Shown here one piece after another: positions 44,243 through 54,301 of a stretch of 64,000 nucleotides of DNA. The DNA lies in the NCBI RefSeq assembly GCF_018131185.1, contig NZ_JAFCJE010000002.1, positions 806,001 through 870,000 on the forward strand, given 5' to 3'. A program made the translations under genes and the position numbers. Numbering within the stretch: the stretch's first letter is position 1; the number at the start of each line of letters is the position of its first letter. The notes under the pieces were generated by a model. That model had not been told where the DNA came from. It saw only the letters and a program-made list of their open reading frames with translations, and made no database searches. This stretch comes from Bradyrhizobium diazoefficiens. Lineage in GTDB: Bacteria; Pseudomonadota; Alphaproteobacteria; Rhizobiales; Xanthobacteraceae.

Positions 44243-47026
44243 ATGAACGCGCCTGCGATCGACCGAAGCACATTTCTTTCAACACTGCCGGCCACATCGG
44301 GCGACCGGACCTCGGCACTTTGGATCGTCGGCGTTTCCTCGATCCTGTTCGCTTTGGCCGTTCCGTTCGCAGGTATCCCGCTGCCGCAGGTCCCGGCCTT
44401 CGTCGCGAGCTATCAGTCCGCCCTGGCCGTAAGCGACATCGTCACGGCAGTGCTGCTTCTGTCGCAGTTTTCGGTGCTGCGGACCCGCGCGCTGCTGTGG
44501 CTGTCGACCGGCTACCTGTTCACCGCCGCTGCAGCGCTGGTCCATGCCCTCACCTTCCCCGGCCTGTTCGCACCGACCGGGCTGCTTGGCGCCGGCAGCC
44601 AGACCACGGTCTGGCTCTACATGATCTGGCACGCCGGCTTCCCGCTGTTCGTGCTGGGCTATGCCTGGCTGAAGGAAAAGGACGGCGGCCCCAGGATCCG
44701 GGGTGCGACAAGCAGCCCGATCTACGCCACCGTGCTCGGTGCAGTCGCGGCCATGGCTGTCTTCACCTGGATCGTCACCGCCCAGCACGATCTCTTGCCG
44801 ATCCTGCTCCGCGACGGCCACTACACATCGACCATGATCGGGGTCGTGTCCTTTGTGTGGTCGCTGAGCTTCGCCGCGCTCGTCTCGCTGTGGTTCCGCC
44901 GCCCGCATTCGGTGATCGACATCTGGCTCATGGTCGTGATGTGCGCATGGCTGTTCGACATCGCGCTGTCTGCAATCGTCAACGTCGCGCGCTTCGATCT
45001 CGGTTTCTATGCCGGCCGTCTCTATGGCCTCTGCGCATCGAGCTTCGTGCTCGCGGTACTGCTGATCGAGAACGTCCGCCTTCAGGCCCGGACGGTGGGC
45101 CTCGTCGGCAAGCTGCGCGAGCAATCGGCGTCGGATCGCGACTTCTACGGCAAGCGCCTCGCACTGTATGGCGCGGTTGTCGAATCCTCCAACGACGCCA
45201 TCATCACGAAGACCCTCGACGGCGTCATCACCGGCTGGAACAAGGCCGCCGAGCACCTGTTCGGCTATTCTGCCGCGGAGGCCGTCGGCAGGTCGATCGA
45301 CATCATCGTGCCGTCGGAGCGAAAGGGCGAAGTCCGGAGTATCCTCAATCGGATCGCCGGCAACGAGTCGGTCGCCCAGCACGAGACGGTGCGGATTCGC
45401 AAGGACGGCCGCGCGCTCGACGTCATCCTGAATGTTTCTCCATTGAGGTCGGACAATGGAGAGATCATCGGGGCCTCCAAGATCGCCCATGACATTACCG
45501 AGGAGAAGCAGGCACAGGAGAAGCTTCGCCGCGAGATCGAGGAGCGTCAGCGCATCTTCGAGACCTCGCAGGACCTGATCCTGGTCACCGACGGTTTCGG
45601 CAATTTCATTCAGGTCAGCCCGAGCGTGAAGGACATCCTCGGCTTCAGCCCGGAAGACCTGATCGGACACAGCGCGACCGAGTTCATCCACCCTGACGAC
45701 CTCGACAAGACGCGGGAGGAGATGCGGGCCGCGCGGCGCGGTGCGGTCAAGCGCAGCTTCGAGGCGCGCTACTATCACTACGACGGTCACGAAGTCACGC
45801 TGAACTGGATGGGCACCTGGTCCGAGCCCGTGAAGCGCCATTTCTTCATCGGCCGGGATCTGACGGAGAAGCAGGCCGCCGAAGCCCAGTTCCGGCAGGT
45901 CCAGAAGATGGACTCCATCGGCCAGTTGACCGGCGGCGTCGCCCACGACTTCAACAACGTGCTGACAGTCATCACGGGCACGATCGGCATTCTCAGCGAC
46001 GCCGTCGCCGACCGGCCCGAGCTTGCCGCCATCACCAAGCTGATCGACGACGCCGCCGAACGCGGCGCGCAGCTGACCAAGCATCTGCTCGCCTTCGCAC
46101 GCAAGCAGCCGCTCCAGCCGCGCGAGATCGACGTCAACGCCCTGGCGCTCGAAGCCGCCAAGCTGCTGCACCCGACCCTGGGCGAGCAGATCACGATCAT
46201 GCCGCAACTTACCGAGGACGCCTGGCCGACCCTGGTCGACCCCGGCCAGCTCTCCACCGCGATCCTCAATCTCGCACTGAACGCGCGCGACGCCATGCCG
46301 GACGGCGGGACCCTGGTGCTGGAGACCCGCAACATCTTCCTCGACGACGGCTATGCCAGCATGAACCCCGACGTCGTCGCCGGCAATTACGTGATGATTG
46401 CCGTCAGCGACACCGGCAGTGGAATTCCGCCGGACCTGATCGATCGGGTCTTCGACCCGTTCTTCACCACCAAGGAGGTCGGCAAGGGTACCGGCCTCGG
46501 CCTCAGCATGGTGTTCGGATTCGTCAAGCAGTCGGGCGGCCACATCAAGATCTACAGCGAGGTCGGCCACGGCACGAGCGTGAAGATCTACCTGCCGCGC
46601 TCCACCGGGGTGCAGGAGACCGAGTTCGAGGTGCTCCAGAACGTGCCCATCACCGGCGGCAATGAGAGAATCCTGATCGTCGAGGATGACGCACTGGTGC
46701 GGCAATATGTTGTGACGCAGGTCAAGAGCCTCGGCTACACCGCGCTCGAGGCCGCCAACGGCGCGGAGGCCCTCACCATCATCGACAGCGACAAGGCCAT
46801 CGACCTGCTTTTCACGGACATCATCATGCCGGGCAACATGAACGGCCGCCAGCTTGCCGACGAAGCGGCCCGGCGCCGCCCCGACCTCAAGACGCTGTTC
46901 ACCTCGGGCTACACCGAAAATGCCATCGTCCACCATGGCCGGCTCGATTCCGGCGTGTTGCTGTTGGCGAAGCCCTACCGCAAGTCCGAGCTCGCCAAGA
47001 TGCTGAGGACGGCACTGGCAAGTTGA
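44243..47026 (+). CDS. MASE4-type membrane hybrid histidine kinase with two PAS domains
   Basis: A 927-residue sensor. An N-terminal MASE4-like domain has about eight membrane helices (residues 25-275). Two PAS domains follow (about 300-420 and 430-545), then a HisKA domain with His568 ([10 protein letters not shown]), an HATPase with [22 protein letters not shown] and GTGLGLS, and a C-terminal receiver with Asp859 ([10 protein letters not shown]). The start at 44243 follows GGGTCTGAG weakly; an open frame begins at 44126. Signals may be sensed by the membrane region and PAS pockets. The divergent receiver gene is a candidate partner. Confidence 0.9.
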   Translation: MNAPAIDRSTFLSTLPATSGDRTSALWIVGVSSILFALAVPFAGIPLPQVPAFVASYQSALAVSDIVTAVLLLSQFSVLRTRALLWLSTGYLFTAAAALVHALTFPGLFAPTGLLGAGSQTTVWLYMIWHAGFPLFVLGYAWLKEKDGGPRIRGATSSPIYATVLGAVAAMAVFTWIVTAQHDLLPILLRDGHYTSTMIGVVSFVWSLSFAALVSLWFRRPHSVIDIWLMVVMCAWLFDIALSAIVNVARFDLGFYAGRLYGLCASSFVLAVLLIENVRLQARTVGLVGKLREQSASDRDFYGKRLALYGAVVESSNDAIITKTLDGVITGWNKAAEHLFGYSAAEAVGRSIDIIVPSERKGEVRSILNRIAGNESVAQHETVRIRKDGRALDVILNVSPLRSDNGEIIGASKIAHDITEEKQAQEKLRREIEERQRIFETSQDLILVTDGFGNFIQVSPSVKDILGFSPEDLIGHSATEFIHPDDLDKTREEMRAARRGAVKRSFEARYYHYDGHEVTLNWMGTWSEPVKRHFFIGRDLTEKQAAEAQFRQVQKMDSIGQLTGGVAHDFNNVLTVITGTIGILSDAVADRPELAAITKLIDDAAERGAQLTKHLLAFARKQPLQPREIDVNALALEAAKLLHPTLGEQITIMPQLTEDAWPTLVDPGQLSTAILNLALNARDAMPDGGTLVLETRNIFLDDGYASMNPDVVAGNYVMIAVSDTGSGIPPDLIDRVFDPFFTTKEVGKGTGLGLSMVFGFVKQSGGHIKIYSEVGHGTSVKIYLPRSTGVQETEFEVLQNVPITGGNERILIVEDDALVRQYVVTQVKSLGYTALEAANGAEALTIIDSDKAIDLLFTDIIMPGNMNGRQLADEAARRRPDLKTLFTSGYTENAIVHHGRLDSGVLLLAKPYRKSELAKMLRTALAS

Positions 47027-47083
47027 GCCTGCGGCATCCCTGCGCTATCGCAAGGTGAACCCCTTTCAGCGCGCGAGGCCACC

Positions 47084-48079
47084 TTGAAGAATCTGCTCAC
47101 CGATATCGCCGGCGTCCGCGTCGGCCATGCCGAGGATGCCAAAGTCGCCAGCGGCGCGACCGCGATCATCTTCGATTCCCCCGCAGTCGCGGCCATCGAC
47201 GTGCGCGGCGGCGGCCCGGGCACGCGCGAGGATGCCCTGCTCGATCTTGCCAATACCGTCGAGCGCGTCGACGCGATCGCGCTGTCCGGCGGCTCCGCCT
47301 TCGGCCTCGACGCCGGCGGCGGCGTCCAGGCCTGGCTCGCCGAGCAGGGACGCGGCCACCGGATTCGCGAAGCCCTGATTCCCATCGTGCCGGGGGCGAT
47401 CCTGTTCGACCTGCTCAACGGCGGCGACAAGGCCTGGGGACGCTTCTCGCCCTATCGTGACCTCGGCTATGCCGCGGCGGCTGCCGCCGGCACCGACTTC
47501 CCGCTCGGCAGCGTCGGCGCAGGCCTAGGGGCCACCACCGCGACATTCAAGGGCGGGCTCGGATCGGCCTCGGCGGCGACACCTGACGGCGTAAAGGTCG
47601 CGGCGATCGTCGCCGTCAACGCCGTGGGCAGCGTTACCATCGGCGACGGGCCGTGGTTCTGGGCGGCACCGTTCGAAGTCGGCGGCGAGTTCGGCGGGCG
47701 CGGCCAGCCCGAAAAGTTCACCGACGACATGCTCCGCATGCGCATCAAGGGCGGTCCCGCGGCGAGCGCGCGCGAAAACACGACCATCGGCGCCGTCGTC
47801 ACCGACGCGGTGCTGACCAAACCCCAGGCCAAGCGTCTGGCGATGATCGCGCACACCGGCTTCGCCCGCGCCATCTACCCGGTGCACGCACCGACCGATG
47901 GCGACGTGCTGTTTGCGGCGGCGACCGGCGAGAAGCCGATCGAGCCGCTGGTCGGCCTCACCGAACTCGGCACGGTCGCCGCCAACGTGGTCGCGCGCGC
48001 AATCGGCCGCGCGGTGTACGGCGCCACCGCGCTGCCGTTTCCGGGGGCGCAGCCGGCGTGGAAGGACAAATTCGGTTAG
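47084..48079 (+). CDS. P1-family peptidase (DmpA-like aminopeptidase)
   Basis: A 331-residue self-processing Ntn-like hydrolase. The motif ARENTTIGAVVTDAVLTK contains the Thr expected at the autocleavage site, and GGSAFGLDAGGGV is also typical. DmpA relatives release N-terminal D- or L-amino acids or cleave peptide amides. The start is TTG at 47084 giving MKNLLTDIAGVRVGH, the family N-terminus, with AGG eight bases upstream. It is a lone gene. Confidence 0.88.
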   Translation: MKNLLTDIAGVRVGHAEDAKVASGATAIIFDSPAVAAIDVRGGGPGTREDALLDLANTVERVDAIALSGGSAFGLDAGGGVQAWLAEQGRGHRIREALIPIVPGAILFDLLNGGDKAWGRFSPYRDLGYAAAAAAGTDFPLGSVGAGLGATTATFKGGLGSASAATPDGVKVAAIVAVNAVGSVTIGDGPWFWAAPFEVGGEFGGRGQPEKFTDDMLRMRIKGGPAASARENTTIGAVVTDAVLTKPQAKRLAMIAHTGFARAIYPVHAPTDGDVLFAAATGEKPIEPLVGLTELGTVAANVVARAIGRAVYGATALPFPGAQPAWKDKFG

Positions 48080-48129
48080 AAACGAAACGGCGGGTACTGC
48101 ATTACCCTGGCAGGCCAGGGTCCACCGCC

Positions 48130-48342
48130 ATGCCGTCTTCCGTAATCCGCTTCTTCCGCTATGCGCCCGATACGCGCGAGCTGAAGGTGACCTTTGTCAG
48201 CGGACGCCTCTATGTCTACGAGGACGTTCCGCCCGAGGTCGCCGCCGCGTTCGGGGATGCGCGTTCAAAGGGGACCTTCTTCAATCAGGAAATCCGGGAC
48301 CGCTACGTCTGTCGTGACATCACGCACGAGCATGCCGGCTGA
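48130..48342 (+). CDS. KTSC-domain small protein
   Basis: A 70-residue protein consisting of one KTSC domain (SSVIRFFRYAPDTRELKVTF, then YVYEDVPPEVAAAF and GTFFNQEIRDRY). KTSC domains resemble those fused to lysyl-tRNA synthetases and phage proteins; their role is unclear. The gene lies within a longer open frame that crosses the P1 peptidase gene, but only this portion is conserved in form. It starts 50 bases after that gene. Confidence 0.85.
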   Translation: MPSSVIRFFRYAPDTRELKVTFVSGRLYVYEDVPPEVAAAFGDARSKGTFFNQEIRDRYVCRDITHEHAG

Positions 48343-48355
48343 CCTCGAATTCCGC

Positions 48356-49132
48356 TCACACGGTCATCGACATCGATGAAGCGGTGGTGGCGGATGCGGC
48401 CTGCGCCTGGCGCTGCATCATCTGCCCGAACCAGTCATAAGGCGAATTGCCGCCGCCATTCGCATTCGAAGAGCTGGAGGCGCCTGGCACCGTCGTCGAC
48501 ATCTTGAAGCCGTCGGCATAGGTGACGGTCGTCGTGGTCGAGCCGTCGGCAGCGACCGTCGTGGTCGAGGTCGATCCGCCCTTGGGCTTGGACGAGGAAT
48601 CCGATCCGTCGCCAGCGCCTTGCGCATGGTCGCCATGACGACCGCTGGTCAGCGCCTTCGTCATTTCGCCGAGGTTGATGCTGTCGTCCGCATTCGCGTC
48701 CATCTTCGAGAACACGTCGTCGGCCTGCGCCAGATTGGTGCCTCCGGCTCCAAGGGCGTTCTCGAACTCGGACCTGGTGATCTTGCCGTCGCCGTCCGCA
48801 TCGATCTGCGAGAACATATCTTTCAGCGCGGCCTGCCGGTCCTTCGAGACCGAGGACACCGAATTCGAAGAGGTCGAGTTGACCGCGCTGCTCGCGCCGT
48901 CGGCCGATTGGCCCTGCATGGCGATCAACGCACTCATGGTCTGCGGCGAAATCTGCGGAGGAGTGCTTGAGCCGACCAATGAGGTCGTCATGGTGCCCGC
49001 GCTGTCGATCGCGAACGGGTTGGTCGCACCTTGCGAGGATCCCGCCTTCTGGGTCGACGAGGACGACTTCGAGTTCGTCAGCGACTGGATCGCGTCGAAG
49101 GCGCTCGAGACCGCACCAAGGGCTAACAACAT
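48356..49132 (-). CDS. EF-hand domain protein, Ser/Thr-rich
   Basis: A 258-residue protein. Two EF-hand loops (DADGDGKITRSE and DANADDSINLGE) lie near residues 112-160 between Ser/Thr/Asn-rich low-complexity stretches. Both loops keep the calcium-binding positions. The N-terminus is hydrophobic for only about ten residues, so export is uncertain. GGAG lies nine bases before the ATG at 49132. Possibly secreted and calcium-responsive; no partner is evident. Confidence 0.8.
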   Translation of the reverse strand: MLLALGAVSSAFDAIQSLTNSKSSSSTQKAGSSQGATNPFAIDSAGTMTTSLVGSSTPPQISPQTMSALIAMQGQSADGASSAVNSTSSNSVSSVSKDRQAALKDMFSQIDADGDGKITRSEFENALGAGGTNLAQADDVFSKMDANADDSINLGEMTKALTSGRHGDHAQGAGDGSDSSSKPKGGSTSTTTVAADGSTTTTVTYADGFKMSTTVPGASSSSNANGGGNSPYDWFGQMMQRQAQAASATTASSMSMTV

Positions 49133-49384
49133 TGCACAACTCCAACCGACGCGGCATGCCGCGGCCAATGTTCTGTCGGACAACGTCAGCAAGCGGCGTG
49201 CCAGCGCAAAAAGTTCAATGAAATCCGCTGCCGCCGCGCCTTGGACGGCCGGGGAACACCGGCAATTCATGCCGGTCGCGGCAGAAATTTCCACCCACAG
49301 GAAGCACGCCTCTCCTGCATTGCCCGCTACGGAGGCCCATGTTAGGCGAGGCCATCTTTCACGGTCGCCACGGGAAATCGAGCC

Positions 49385-50086
49385 ATGACCCAAGCCTTCG
49401 CCCCTCGCCCCCTGGCAATCGCGCCCTCGATCCTGGCTTCGGATTTTTCGAGGCTCGGCGAGGAGGTGCGCAGCGTCGACGCCGCCGGCGCCGACTGGAT
49501 CCATCTCGACGTGATGGACGGTCACTTCGTTCCCAACATTTCCTACGGTCCCGACGTCATCAAGGCGATGCGTCCGCACACGAAGAAGGTGTTCGACGCG
49601 CACCTGATGATCTCGCCCTGTGACCCCTATCTCGAGGCCTTTGCGAAAGCCGGTTGCGACCACATCACCGTGCATGCGGAGGCCGGCCCCCATTTGCACC
49701 GCTCGCTCCAGGCGATCCGCGCGCTCGGCAAGAAGGCCGGCGTCTCGCTCAATCCCGGCACGCCAATCAGCACGCTCGAATATGTCCTCGACCTCGTCGA
49801 CCTCGTTCTGGTGATGTCGGTCAATCCCGGCTTTGGCGGCCAGGCCTTTATCCCCTCAGCGATCGGCAAGATCCGCGACATCCGCGCGATGATTGCGGGA
49901 CGCCCGATCGACATCGAGGTCGACGGCGGCGTCGGCCCCGAGGTCGCCGGCGCGCTTGCGGCAGCCGGCGCCAACGCCTTCGTCGCCGGCACGTCCGTAT
50001 TCAGGGGCGGCACGCAGGAGGCCTACAAGACCAACATCGCCGCGATCCGCAACGCGGCGCTGGGCGCGCGGGGCGAAGCCATCTGA
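49385..50086 (+). CDS. rpe: Ribulose-phosphate 3-epimerase
   Basis: A 233-residue TIM-barrel enzyme. The motifs [30 protein letters not shown] and [13 protein letters not shown] carry the metal ligands (His, Asp) and the phosphate site. It interconverts ribulose-5-phosphate and xylulose-5-phosphate in the pentose phosphate and Calvin pathways. The 250-base upstream region contains no other gene. Confidence 0.95.
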   Translation: MTQAFAPRPLAIAPSILASDFSRLGEEVRSVDAAGADWIHLDVMDGHFVPNISYGPDVIKAMRPHTKKVFDAHLMISPCDPYLEAFAKAGCDHITVHAEAGPHLHRSLQAIRALGKKAGVSLNPGTPISTLEYVLDLVDLVLVMSVNPGFGGQAFIPSAIGKIRDIRAMIAGRPIDIEVDGGVGPEVAGALAAAGANAFVAGTSVFRGGTQEAYKTNIAAIRNAALGARGEAI

Positions 50087-50137
50087 CGACTATTCGCGGC
50101 TTCCGAACCGGCGCCACGACCGCCGCGACAAAAGGCA

Positions 50138-50734
50138 ATGAAGGATCTCCGCGCCACCCCGTTTTCCGCAGGCTTGCAGCGCCTCCGCGCCGAAGCCCTG
50201 CAGGGCGGGGAGCGGGTGATCTGGCAGGGCCAGCCCGACGGCGTCGCCCACATGATGATGTGGCGCTATCTTTGGTGGATCGGATTTCCCTGGCTGTTGC
50301 TGACCGTCATCGCCATCGGATTCGATTGGATCGGCGGGGCGGCCCAACCTCTCGTGATGCTCGGATTTGCGATGGTTGCGGCCCCGCTGGTCATGCTGCT
50401 GCAAGACCTGCAGACGCTCTATTTGATCACCGATCGCCGCGCGCTCATCCTGCGAACGGCCTGGGGCAGGCGGACGGTCAGTCAAACGCCGTTCCAGGAA
50501 ATGGACGCGGACTTCGAAATCCTCGACCTCGGCGGTGGCGCCGGTCACCTCAACTTCGCGTCGGGGCGATCGACCCGTTCACCTGATACCGACCACACCG
50601 GCCGTTACGGATTTCGCTGTCTTCGAAATGCACCGCGCATACGAGAGATCCTCGAAGGCGCGCGCGCGGGCAAGGTGCAGCCGCACCGGAAAAAAGCCGC
50701 GGCCCTTACGGGTGTTGCAACGCGCAATGCCTAA
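50138..50734 (+). CDS. Hypothetical membrane protein with a bacterial PH-like region
   Basis: A 198-residue protein with two hydrophobic segments (about residues 40-85) followed by a region TLYLITDRRALILRTAWGRR that resembles the start of bacterial PH (bPH_2/YdbS-like) domains. It lies 51 bases after rpe and may share its message. The start follows a weak site. Function is unknown. Confidence 0.65.
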   Translation: MKDLRATPFSAGLQRLRAEALQGGERVIWQGQPDGVAHMMMWRYLWWIGFPWLLLTVIAIGFDWIGGAAQPLVMLGFAMVAAPLVMLLQDLQTLYLITDRRALILRTAWGRRTVSQTPFQEMDADFEILDLGGGAGHLNFASGRSTRSPDTDHTGRYGFRCLRNAPRIREILEGARAGKVQPHRKKAAALTGVATRNA

Positions 50735-50825
50735 AATTGCAGTCTTGATCCGTACTCATCCGGACTTCACTGATTCGCGCAAATCACCACAAGTGACTCC
50801 TGCCTGCATTTGACGGGAGCACATC

Positions 50826-50966
50826 ATGACGGCGACCCTGGTTTGGACTGGCGTAGCGTTGTGGTTCGTATTCAACGCGGCGATCGCGGCCCGCAGCCTC
50901 TACGTGGCCCGACCGGTGAAGGCCAAGGCTTCCGCCCGCGTCATCCACATTCATCGTCGGGGCTGA
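50826..50966 (+). CDS. Very small membrane protein, 46 residues
   Basis: A 46-residue ORF, MTATLVWTGVALWFVFNAAI at the start, then a basic tail (RPVKAKASARVIHIHRRG). One membrane helix covers about residues 5-22, with the positive tail predicted inside. GGGAG lies seven bases before the ATG. The stop is five bases before the next small ORF, so the two are probably co-translated. No family is recognised. Confidence 0.6.
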   Translation: MTATLVWTGVALWFVFNAAIAARSLYVARPVKAKASARVIHIHRRG

Positions 50967-50971
50967 GCGCC

Positions 50972-51151
50972 ATGCAGATCGCACTCGTGAAGCGTCAGCC
51001 GAAGCGCAGGTGCCGGATCCCGCGCCGCCCGCATCCCGGCCTCGATTATTTCTTCGGCCGCCTCGAACGCGTCGACGGCACGCTGGACGACGACGCCGGG
51101 CCCGACACGACGGACCTCGACCATTCGTTTTCCTCGCAGCGCCGACACTGA
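50972..51151 (+). CDS. Small Arg-rich hypothetical protein, 59 residues
   Basis: A 59-residue ORF with a basic first half (KRQPKRRCRIPRRPHPGLDYFFGRL) and an acidic second half (LDDDAGPDTTDLD). It starts five bases after the 46-residue membrane protein. The sequence is plausible but no family is known, and it could be a chance frame. Confidence 0.45.
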   Translation: MQIALVKRQPKRRCRIPRRPHPGLDYFFGRLERVDGTLDDDAGPDTTDLDHSFSSQRRH

Positions 51152-51173
51152 TATTCCTTTCCGGATCAATTCC

Positions 51174-51365
51174 ATGAAACCGCACTGCCCGAACTGCCTG
51201 AAGGAAATGACCAAGGCATCCGCGTCGCGCAACCTGTTCAATTGCGAGCCCTGCCGCGAGATCATCCAGTATTTCGGCGGCAGCGCGGATCACGGCGATC
51301 CCGGTCCGCAATTCTCCTGGCCGATCCGCCGCAAGCGCACCGTTCACTCCGCCCACGCCGCCTGA
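51174..51365 (+). CDS. Small zinc-ribbon-like protein, 63 residues
   Basis: A 63-residue protein with two CxxC pairs (PHCPNCLKEM and FNCEPCREI), spaced like a compact zinc ribbon, and a basic C-terminal stretch (PIRRKRTVHSAHAA). It is 22 bases after the previous small ORF. A nucleic-acid or protein-binding role is possible; no family is named. Confidence 0.6.
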   Translation: MKPHCPNCLKEMTKASASRNLFNCEPCREIIQYFGGSADHGDPGPQFSWPIRRKRTVHSAHAA

Positions 51366-51392
51366 TTCCACTCCTCAGAGTCGCCAGACGGC

Positions 51393-52832
51393 CTATCCCG
51401 GCACCGCGCCGATATCGGACTCGCCCGCATCCCCAGCCATCCGCGGCGGCCGCACCACCGTGACCGTGCAGGCCGCTTCCGCGGCCACCTTGGCCGAGAC
51501 GCTGCCGAGCAGCGTGCGCCGGAACGAGCCCTGCCGCGCGCCGATGATGACATGGTCGACCTGGTTGACCTCGGCAAACTCCAGGATCGCGGCGGCGGGA
51601 TCGACTGCCTCCAGCACATGAGCCGTCAGCCGGCTCTCGTCCAGTTTGAGTGGCGTCGCCCAATGCCTGAGCGCCACGAGACGGTCGATATGCTTGTTGG
51701 ACCCCTGCTCGTCCAGCGTCCGGTCGATCGCGATCCGGTTCAGCTTGAGCACGTTGACGCAGGCAAGCCGCGCCGACGGCAAGGTGGCGAGGATGCGCTC
51801 GGTGGTCACGCGTAGCGCCTCGTTCAGCTCCGGTGCGCCTTCGACCGTGTCGAGCGCGACGGCGAGGATCGGGCTCGACGCGATTTGGGCGGCGACATCC
51901 GATTTCACCTGCGGCGCCATCACGCCCTGGTTGAAGCGGCGGCGCCATGCGACGCCGAGGGAGTCGCGTTTGATCCGCTCCGAGCGCGTGGTGAGCTTGA
52001 CCTGGTTCGGATGGGCCAGATCGAAGGCGAGCTGGGACGCCGTCGGATAGCGCCACACCGGCTCGATCTCGAGACAGCGTAACACCACCTCCTGAAGCCA
52101 GGGCGGATAGTCGGCGCGCAAGCTTCGCGGCGGATACGGATCGCGCCAGAGCCGGCGCCGCATCGCGCGCAGCGTCTCGCCCTCGCCGAACGGCCGCTCG
52201 CCGGTGGTGAAGAAATACAGCAGCACGCCGAGCGAAAACAGGTCGCTGCGCGGATCGTCGCGCACTCCAGACAGCCGCTCGGGTGCCATGTAGGGCGCGG
52301 TGCCGTAAGGCAGGCGGAATTCCTCCTGCAAGAGATCCGGCAGGTGGTTGTGATGCGACAGGCCGTAGTCGATCAGCACCGCCTCGCCGCTCTCACGGAA
52401 CATGACGCTGCTCGGCTTGATGTCATGATGAATCACGTTCTGCCGGTGCAAGTCCGCCAATGCGGTCGCGATCTTCGCCACGAGCCGGCGCGCCTCGTCG
52501 TACGGCAACGGCAGGTCCGGCAGCCGCTTGTAGAGCGTGGCGCCTGGAATGCGTTCGATCACCACATGGGCCTGGCGGGCGAAATCGCCGGTTCCGAAGC
52601 AGGCCGGCACGTGCGGGCCCGCAAGGCGCGGCAGGATCATCATCTCCATCTCGAATGAGACGATTGCAGCGGGGTCCTCGCCTTCCGACACCCGCGGAAT
52701 CTTCATCAGCAGCGGCACGTCAATGCCGGGATGGGTGACGGACCACAGCGTCGCCATGCCGCCGGCATGAACGCATTCGCCGATGGTGAAGCCGTCGATC
52801 TGCGCGCCTGTCTTGACCAGCATTTTCGGCAT
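51393..52832 (-). CDS. Ser/Thr protein kinase fused to a universal stress protein domain
   Basis: A 479-residue fusion. The N-terminal kinase domain (about residues 14-280) has the ATP lysine Lys44 (LLMKIP), catalytic Asp137 in the loop IHHDIKPSSVMF, and the DFG-like LIDYG (Asp155). The Asn that binds the second metal in typical kinases is Ser142, and HRD is HHD. The C-terminal UspA domain (about 320-470) ends with GARQGSFRRTLLGSVSAKVA, the ATP-binding signature. It lies five bases after the metallophosphatase gene. Activity may be normal or weakened. This domain order is a known but uncharacterised type. Confidence 0.9.
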   Translation of the reverse strand: MPKMLVKTGAQIDGFTIGECVHAGGMATLWSVTHPGIDVPLLMKIPRVSEGEDPAAIVSFEMEMMILPRLAGPHVPACFGTGDFARQAHVVIERIPGATLYKRLPDLPLPYDEARRLVAKIATALADLHRQNVIHHDIKPSSVMFRESGEAVLIDYGLSHHNHLPDLLQEEFRLPYGTAPYMAPERLSGVRDDPRSDLFSLGVLLYFFTTGERPFGEGETLRAMRRRLWRDPYPPRSLRADYPPWLQEVVLRCLEIEPVWRYPTASQLAFDLAHPNQVKLTTRSERIKRDSLGVAWRRRFNQGVMAPQVKSDVAAQIASSPILAVALDTVEGAPELNEALRVTTERILATLPSARLACVNVLKLNRIAIDRTLDEQGSNKHIDRLVALRHWATPLKLDESRLTAHVLEAVDPAAAILEFAEVNQVDHVIIGARQGSFRRTLLGSVSAKVAAEAACTVTVVRPPRMAGDAGESDIGAVPG

Positions 52833-52837
52833 GGCCG

Positions 52838-53578
52838 TCAGCGCCCCTGCGACAGGCGGTCGGCAAGCCAGCGCGGCAGGCCGTTGTCGCGGATCCTGCC
52901 CGCCGCAGTCTCGACGTCATAAGGCGCGCGGCAATAGGTGATCTGGCACGATTCGGTGTCGAACAAGACGAAGGCTGCCGACGGATCGCCGTCGCGGGGC
53001 TGGCCGACCGAGCCGAGCACGGCGAGCCATTGCCGTCCGCGCAGGAGCTGCACCGGGACGTCGGCCTTCGGCACGAAGCTCGTCATCTTCGCCGTCACCG
53101 ACATCGAATAGAGCGCAGGACGATGGACATGACCGCAGAACGTGACGTGAGCGCGCGTCGCGATCAGGCTCTTGGCGGCATCGACCGTGGAGCGGACGTA
53201 GTGCCATCGCTGCGGGTGAGAGGCTTCCGCATGCACGAAGAGACGATCGCCGTCCTCTACCAGCATCGGCAATTCGGTCAGGAACCGACGCTGCGCGGTG
53301 TCAAGCCGCCCGCGGGTCCACTCGATCGCGACCTGCGCCTCGGCGTTCATGGTCTCCGCCGAGGAATTGACCGCCTGGTCGTGATTGCCGCGCACGGCCA
53401 CGGCACCCTGGGCCACCAGCTCGATAGTGGTGTCCACCACCCATTCGGGATCGGCGCCATAGCCGACGAAATCGCCGAGCAGGACGAACCGCTCCGCGCC
53501 CTTCGCACGGGCAACCTTCAGGCAGGCCTCGAAGGCCTGCCTGTTGCCGTGAATATCGGAAAAAACAGCTAGGAGCAC
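52838..53578 (-). CDS. Calcineurin-like metallophosphoesterase
   Basis: A 246-residue enzyme. The metal-binding motifs FSDIHGN, GDFVGYG, GNHD and GHVHRP are all present, so two metals should be bound. The start is GTG at 53578 with GGAGGG six bases upstream; the open frame reaches 53623. It directly precedes the kinase-USP gene (five-base gap), which suggests a phosphatase-kinase pair acting on the same target. Confidence 0.88.
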   Translation of the reverse strand: MLLAVFSDIHGNRQAFEACLKVARAKGAERFVLLGDFVGYGADPEWVVDTTIELVAQGAVAVRGNHDQAVNSSAETMNAEAQVAIEWTRGRLDTAQRRFLTELPMLVEDGDRLFVHAEASHPQRWHYVRSTVDAAKSLIATRAHVTFCGHVHRPALYSMSVTAKMTSFVPKADVPVQLLRGRQWLAVLGSVGQPRDGDPSAAFVLFDTESCQITYCRAPYDVETAAGRIRDNGLPRWLADRLSQGR

Positions 53579-53695
53579 GCACCCTCCACCCCTCAATTCA
53601 TATTGAAGGCCGATAAGGCCCAATTGAGGGAGGTCAAGAAGATGCGCCAGCGCCGCGCGCTTTACCAGCGCGCCGCCGTCACGATGGTGAAGAGC

Positions 53696-54301
53696 CTATT
53701 GCTCGTCCTTCGGGGGCATCCGGGGCGGTGGCAGCGGGGTGAACACCGCGCCTTGTGCCCCGGCCGGCGGGGCCATGAACTCACCGGTCGAGGAATCGCC
53801 GCCGGTCGTCTCCAGGATCGTCTTGGGCGTCACATATTCGCGGACCAAATCGATGAGGCTGCCATCGCCCCCGCCGAAATCCGCGGCACGGCCGCCTTGC
53901 GGATTTCCCAGAGCGATCTCGTTCTCCGCCGCATGGGTCTTGTCGGCGAGCCTGTCGTTGTAGGGCACGCGGAAGGCCCGCGGGATGCCGCTCGGGCGAT
54001 TGTCCTCATCGAGCTGCTCGACCCACAGATAGATCGAGCCGGGATCGCCCTGAAGCGAATGCGGCTCGACGATGCGGGCCTTCAGCAGCTTGAAGGTCGT
54101 CGGCAGCCGGTCGGAGCTGGCCCAGCCGAGCAGCCCGCGCATCTCGCCGAAGCTGACGACGTAGAAGGCGCTGGTCACGACCACCGCGACCGCCTTCAGA
54201 GACCAGTGCAGCCGCGCATAAACCAGCACGACCAGCAGTAGCGCGCCGATGACGGCGTAGGCGACCGACAACGTCAGGATGACCGTCTGCAAGCTAGTCA
54301 C
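53696..54301 (-). CDS. Hypothetical two-segment membrane protein of the proton-channel operon
   Basis: A 201-residue protein. Two membrane segments lie at about residues 7-28 and 34-52, followed by a soluble region (LLKARIVEPHSLQGDPGSIYLWVEQLDEDNRPSGIPRAFRVPYNDRL, shown here only as the pieces SIYLWVEQLDED and RAFRVPYNDRL) and a Pro-rich end. It overlaps the upstream gene by eight bases. No family is recognised; its place suggests a third part of the proton-channel complex. Confidence 0.7.
   Translation of the reverse strand: MTSLQTVILTLSVAYAVIGALLLVVLVYARLHWSLKAVAVVVTSAFYVVSFGEMRGLLGWASSDRLPTTFKLLKARIVEPHSLQGDPGSIYLWVEQLDEDNRPSGIPRAFRVPYNDRLADKTHAAENEIALGNPQGGRAADFGGGDGSLIDLVREYVTPKTILETTGGDSSTGEFMAPPAGAQGAVFTPLPPPRMPPKDEQ

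Noticed and set aside
44279..46936. An 885-codon open frame antisense to the hybrid kinase
   Set aside because: The plus strand encodes clear PAS, HisKA, HATPase and receiver motifs; the minus frame shows none.
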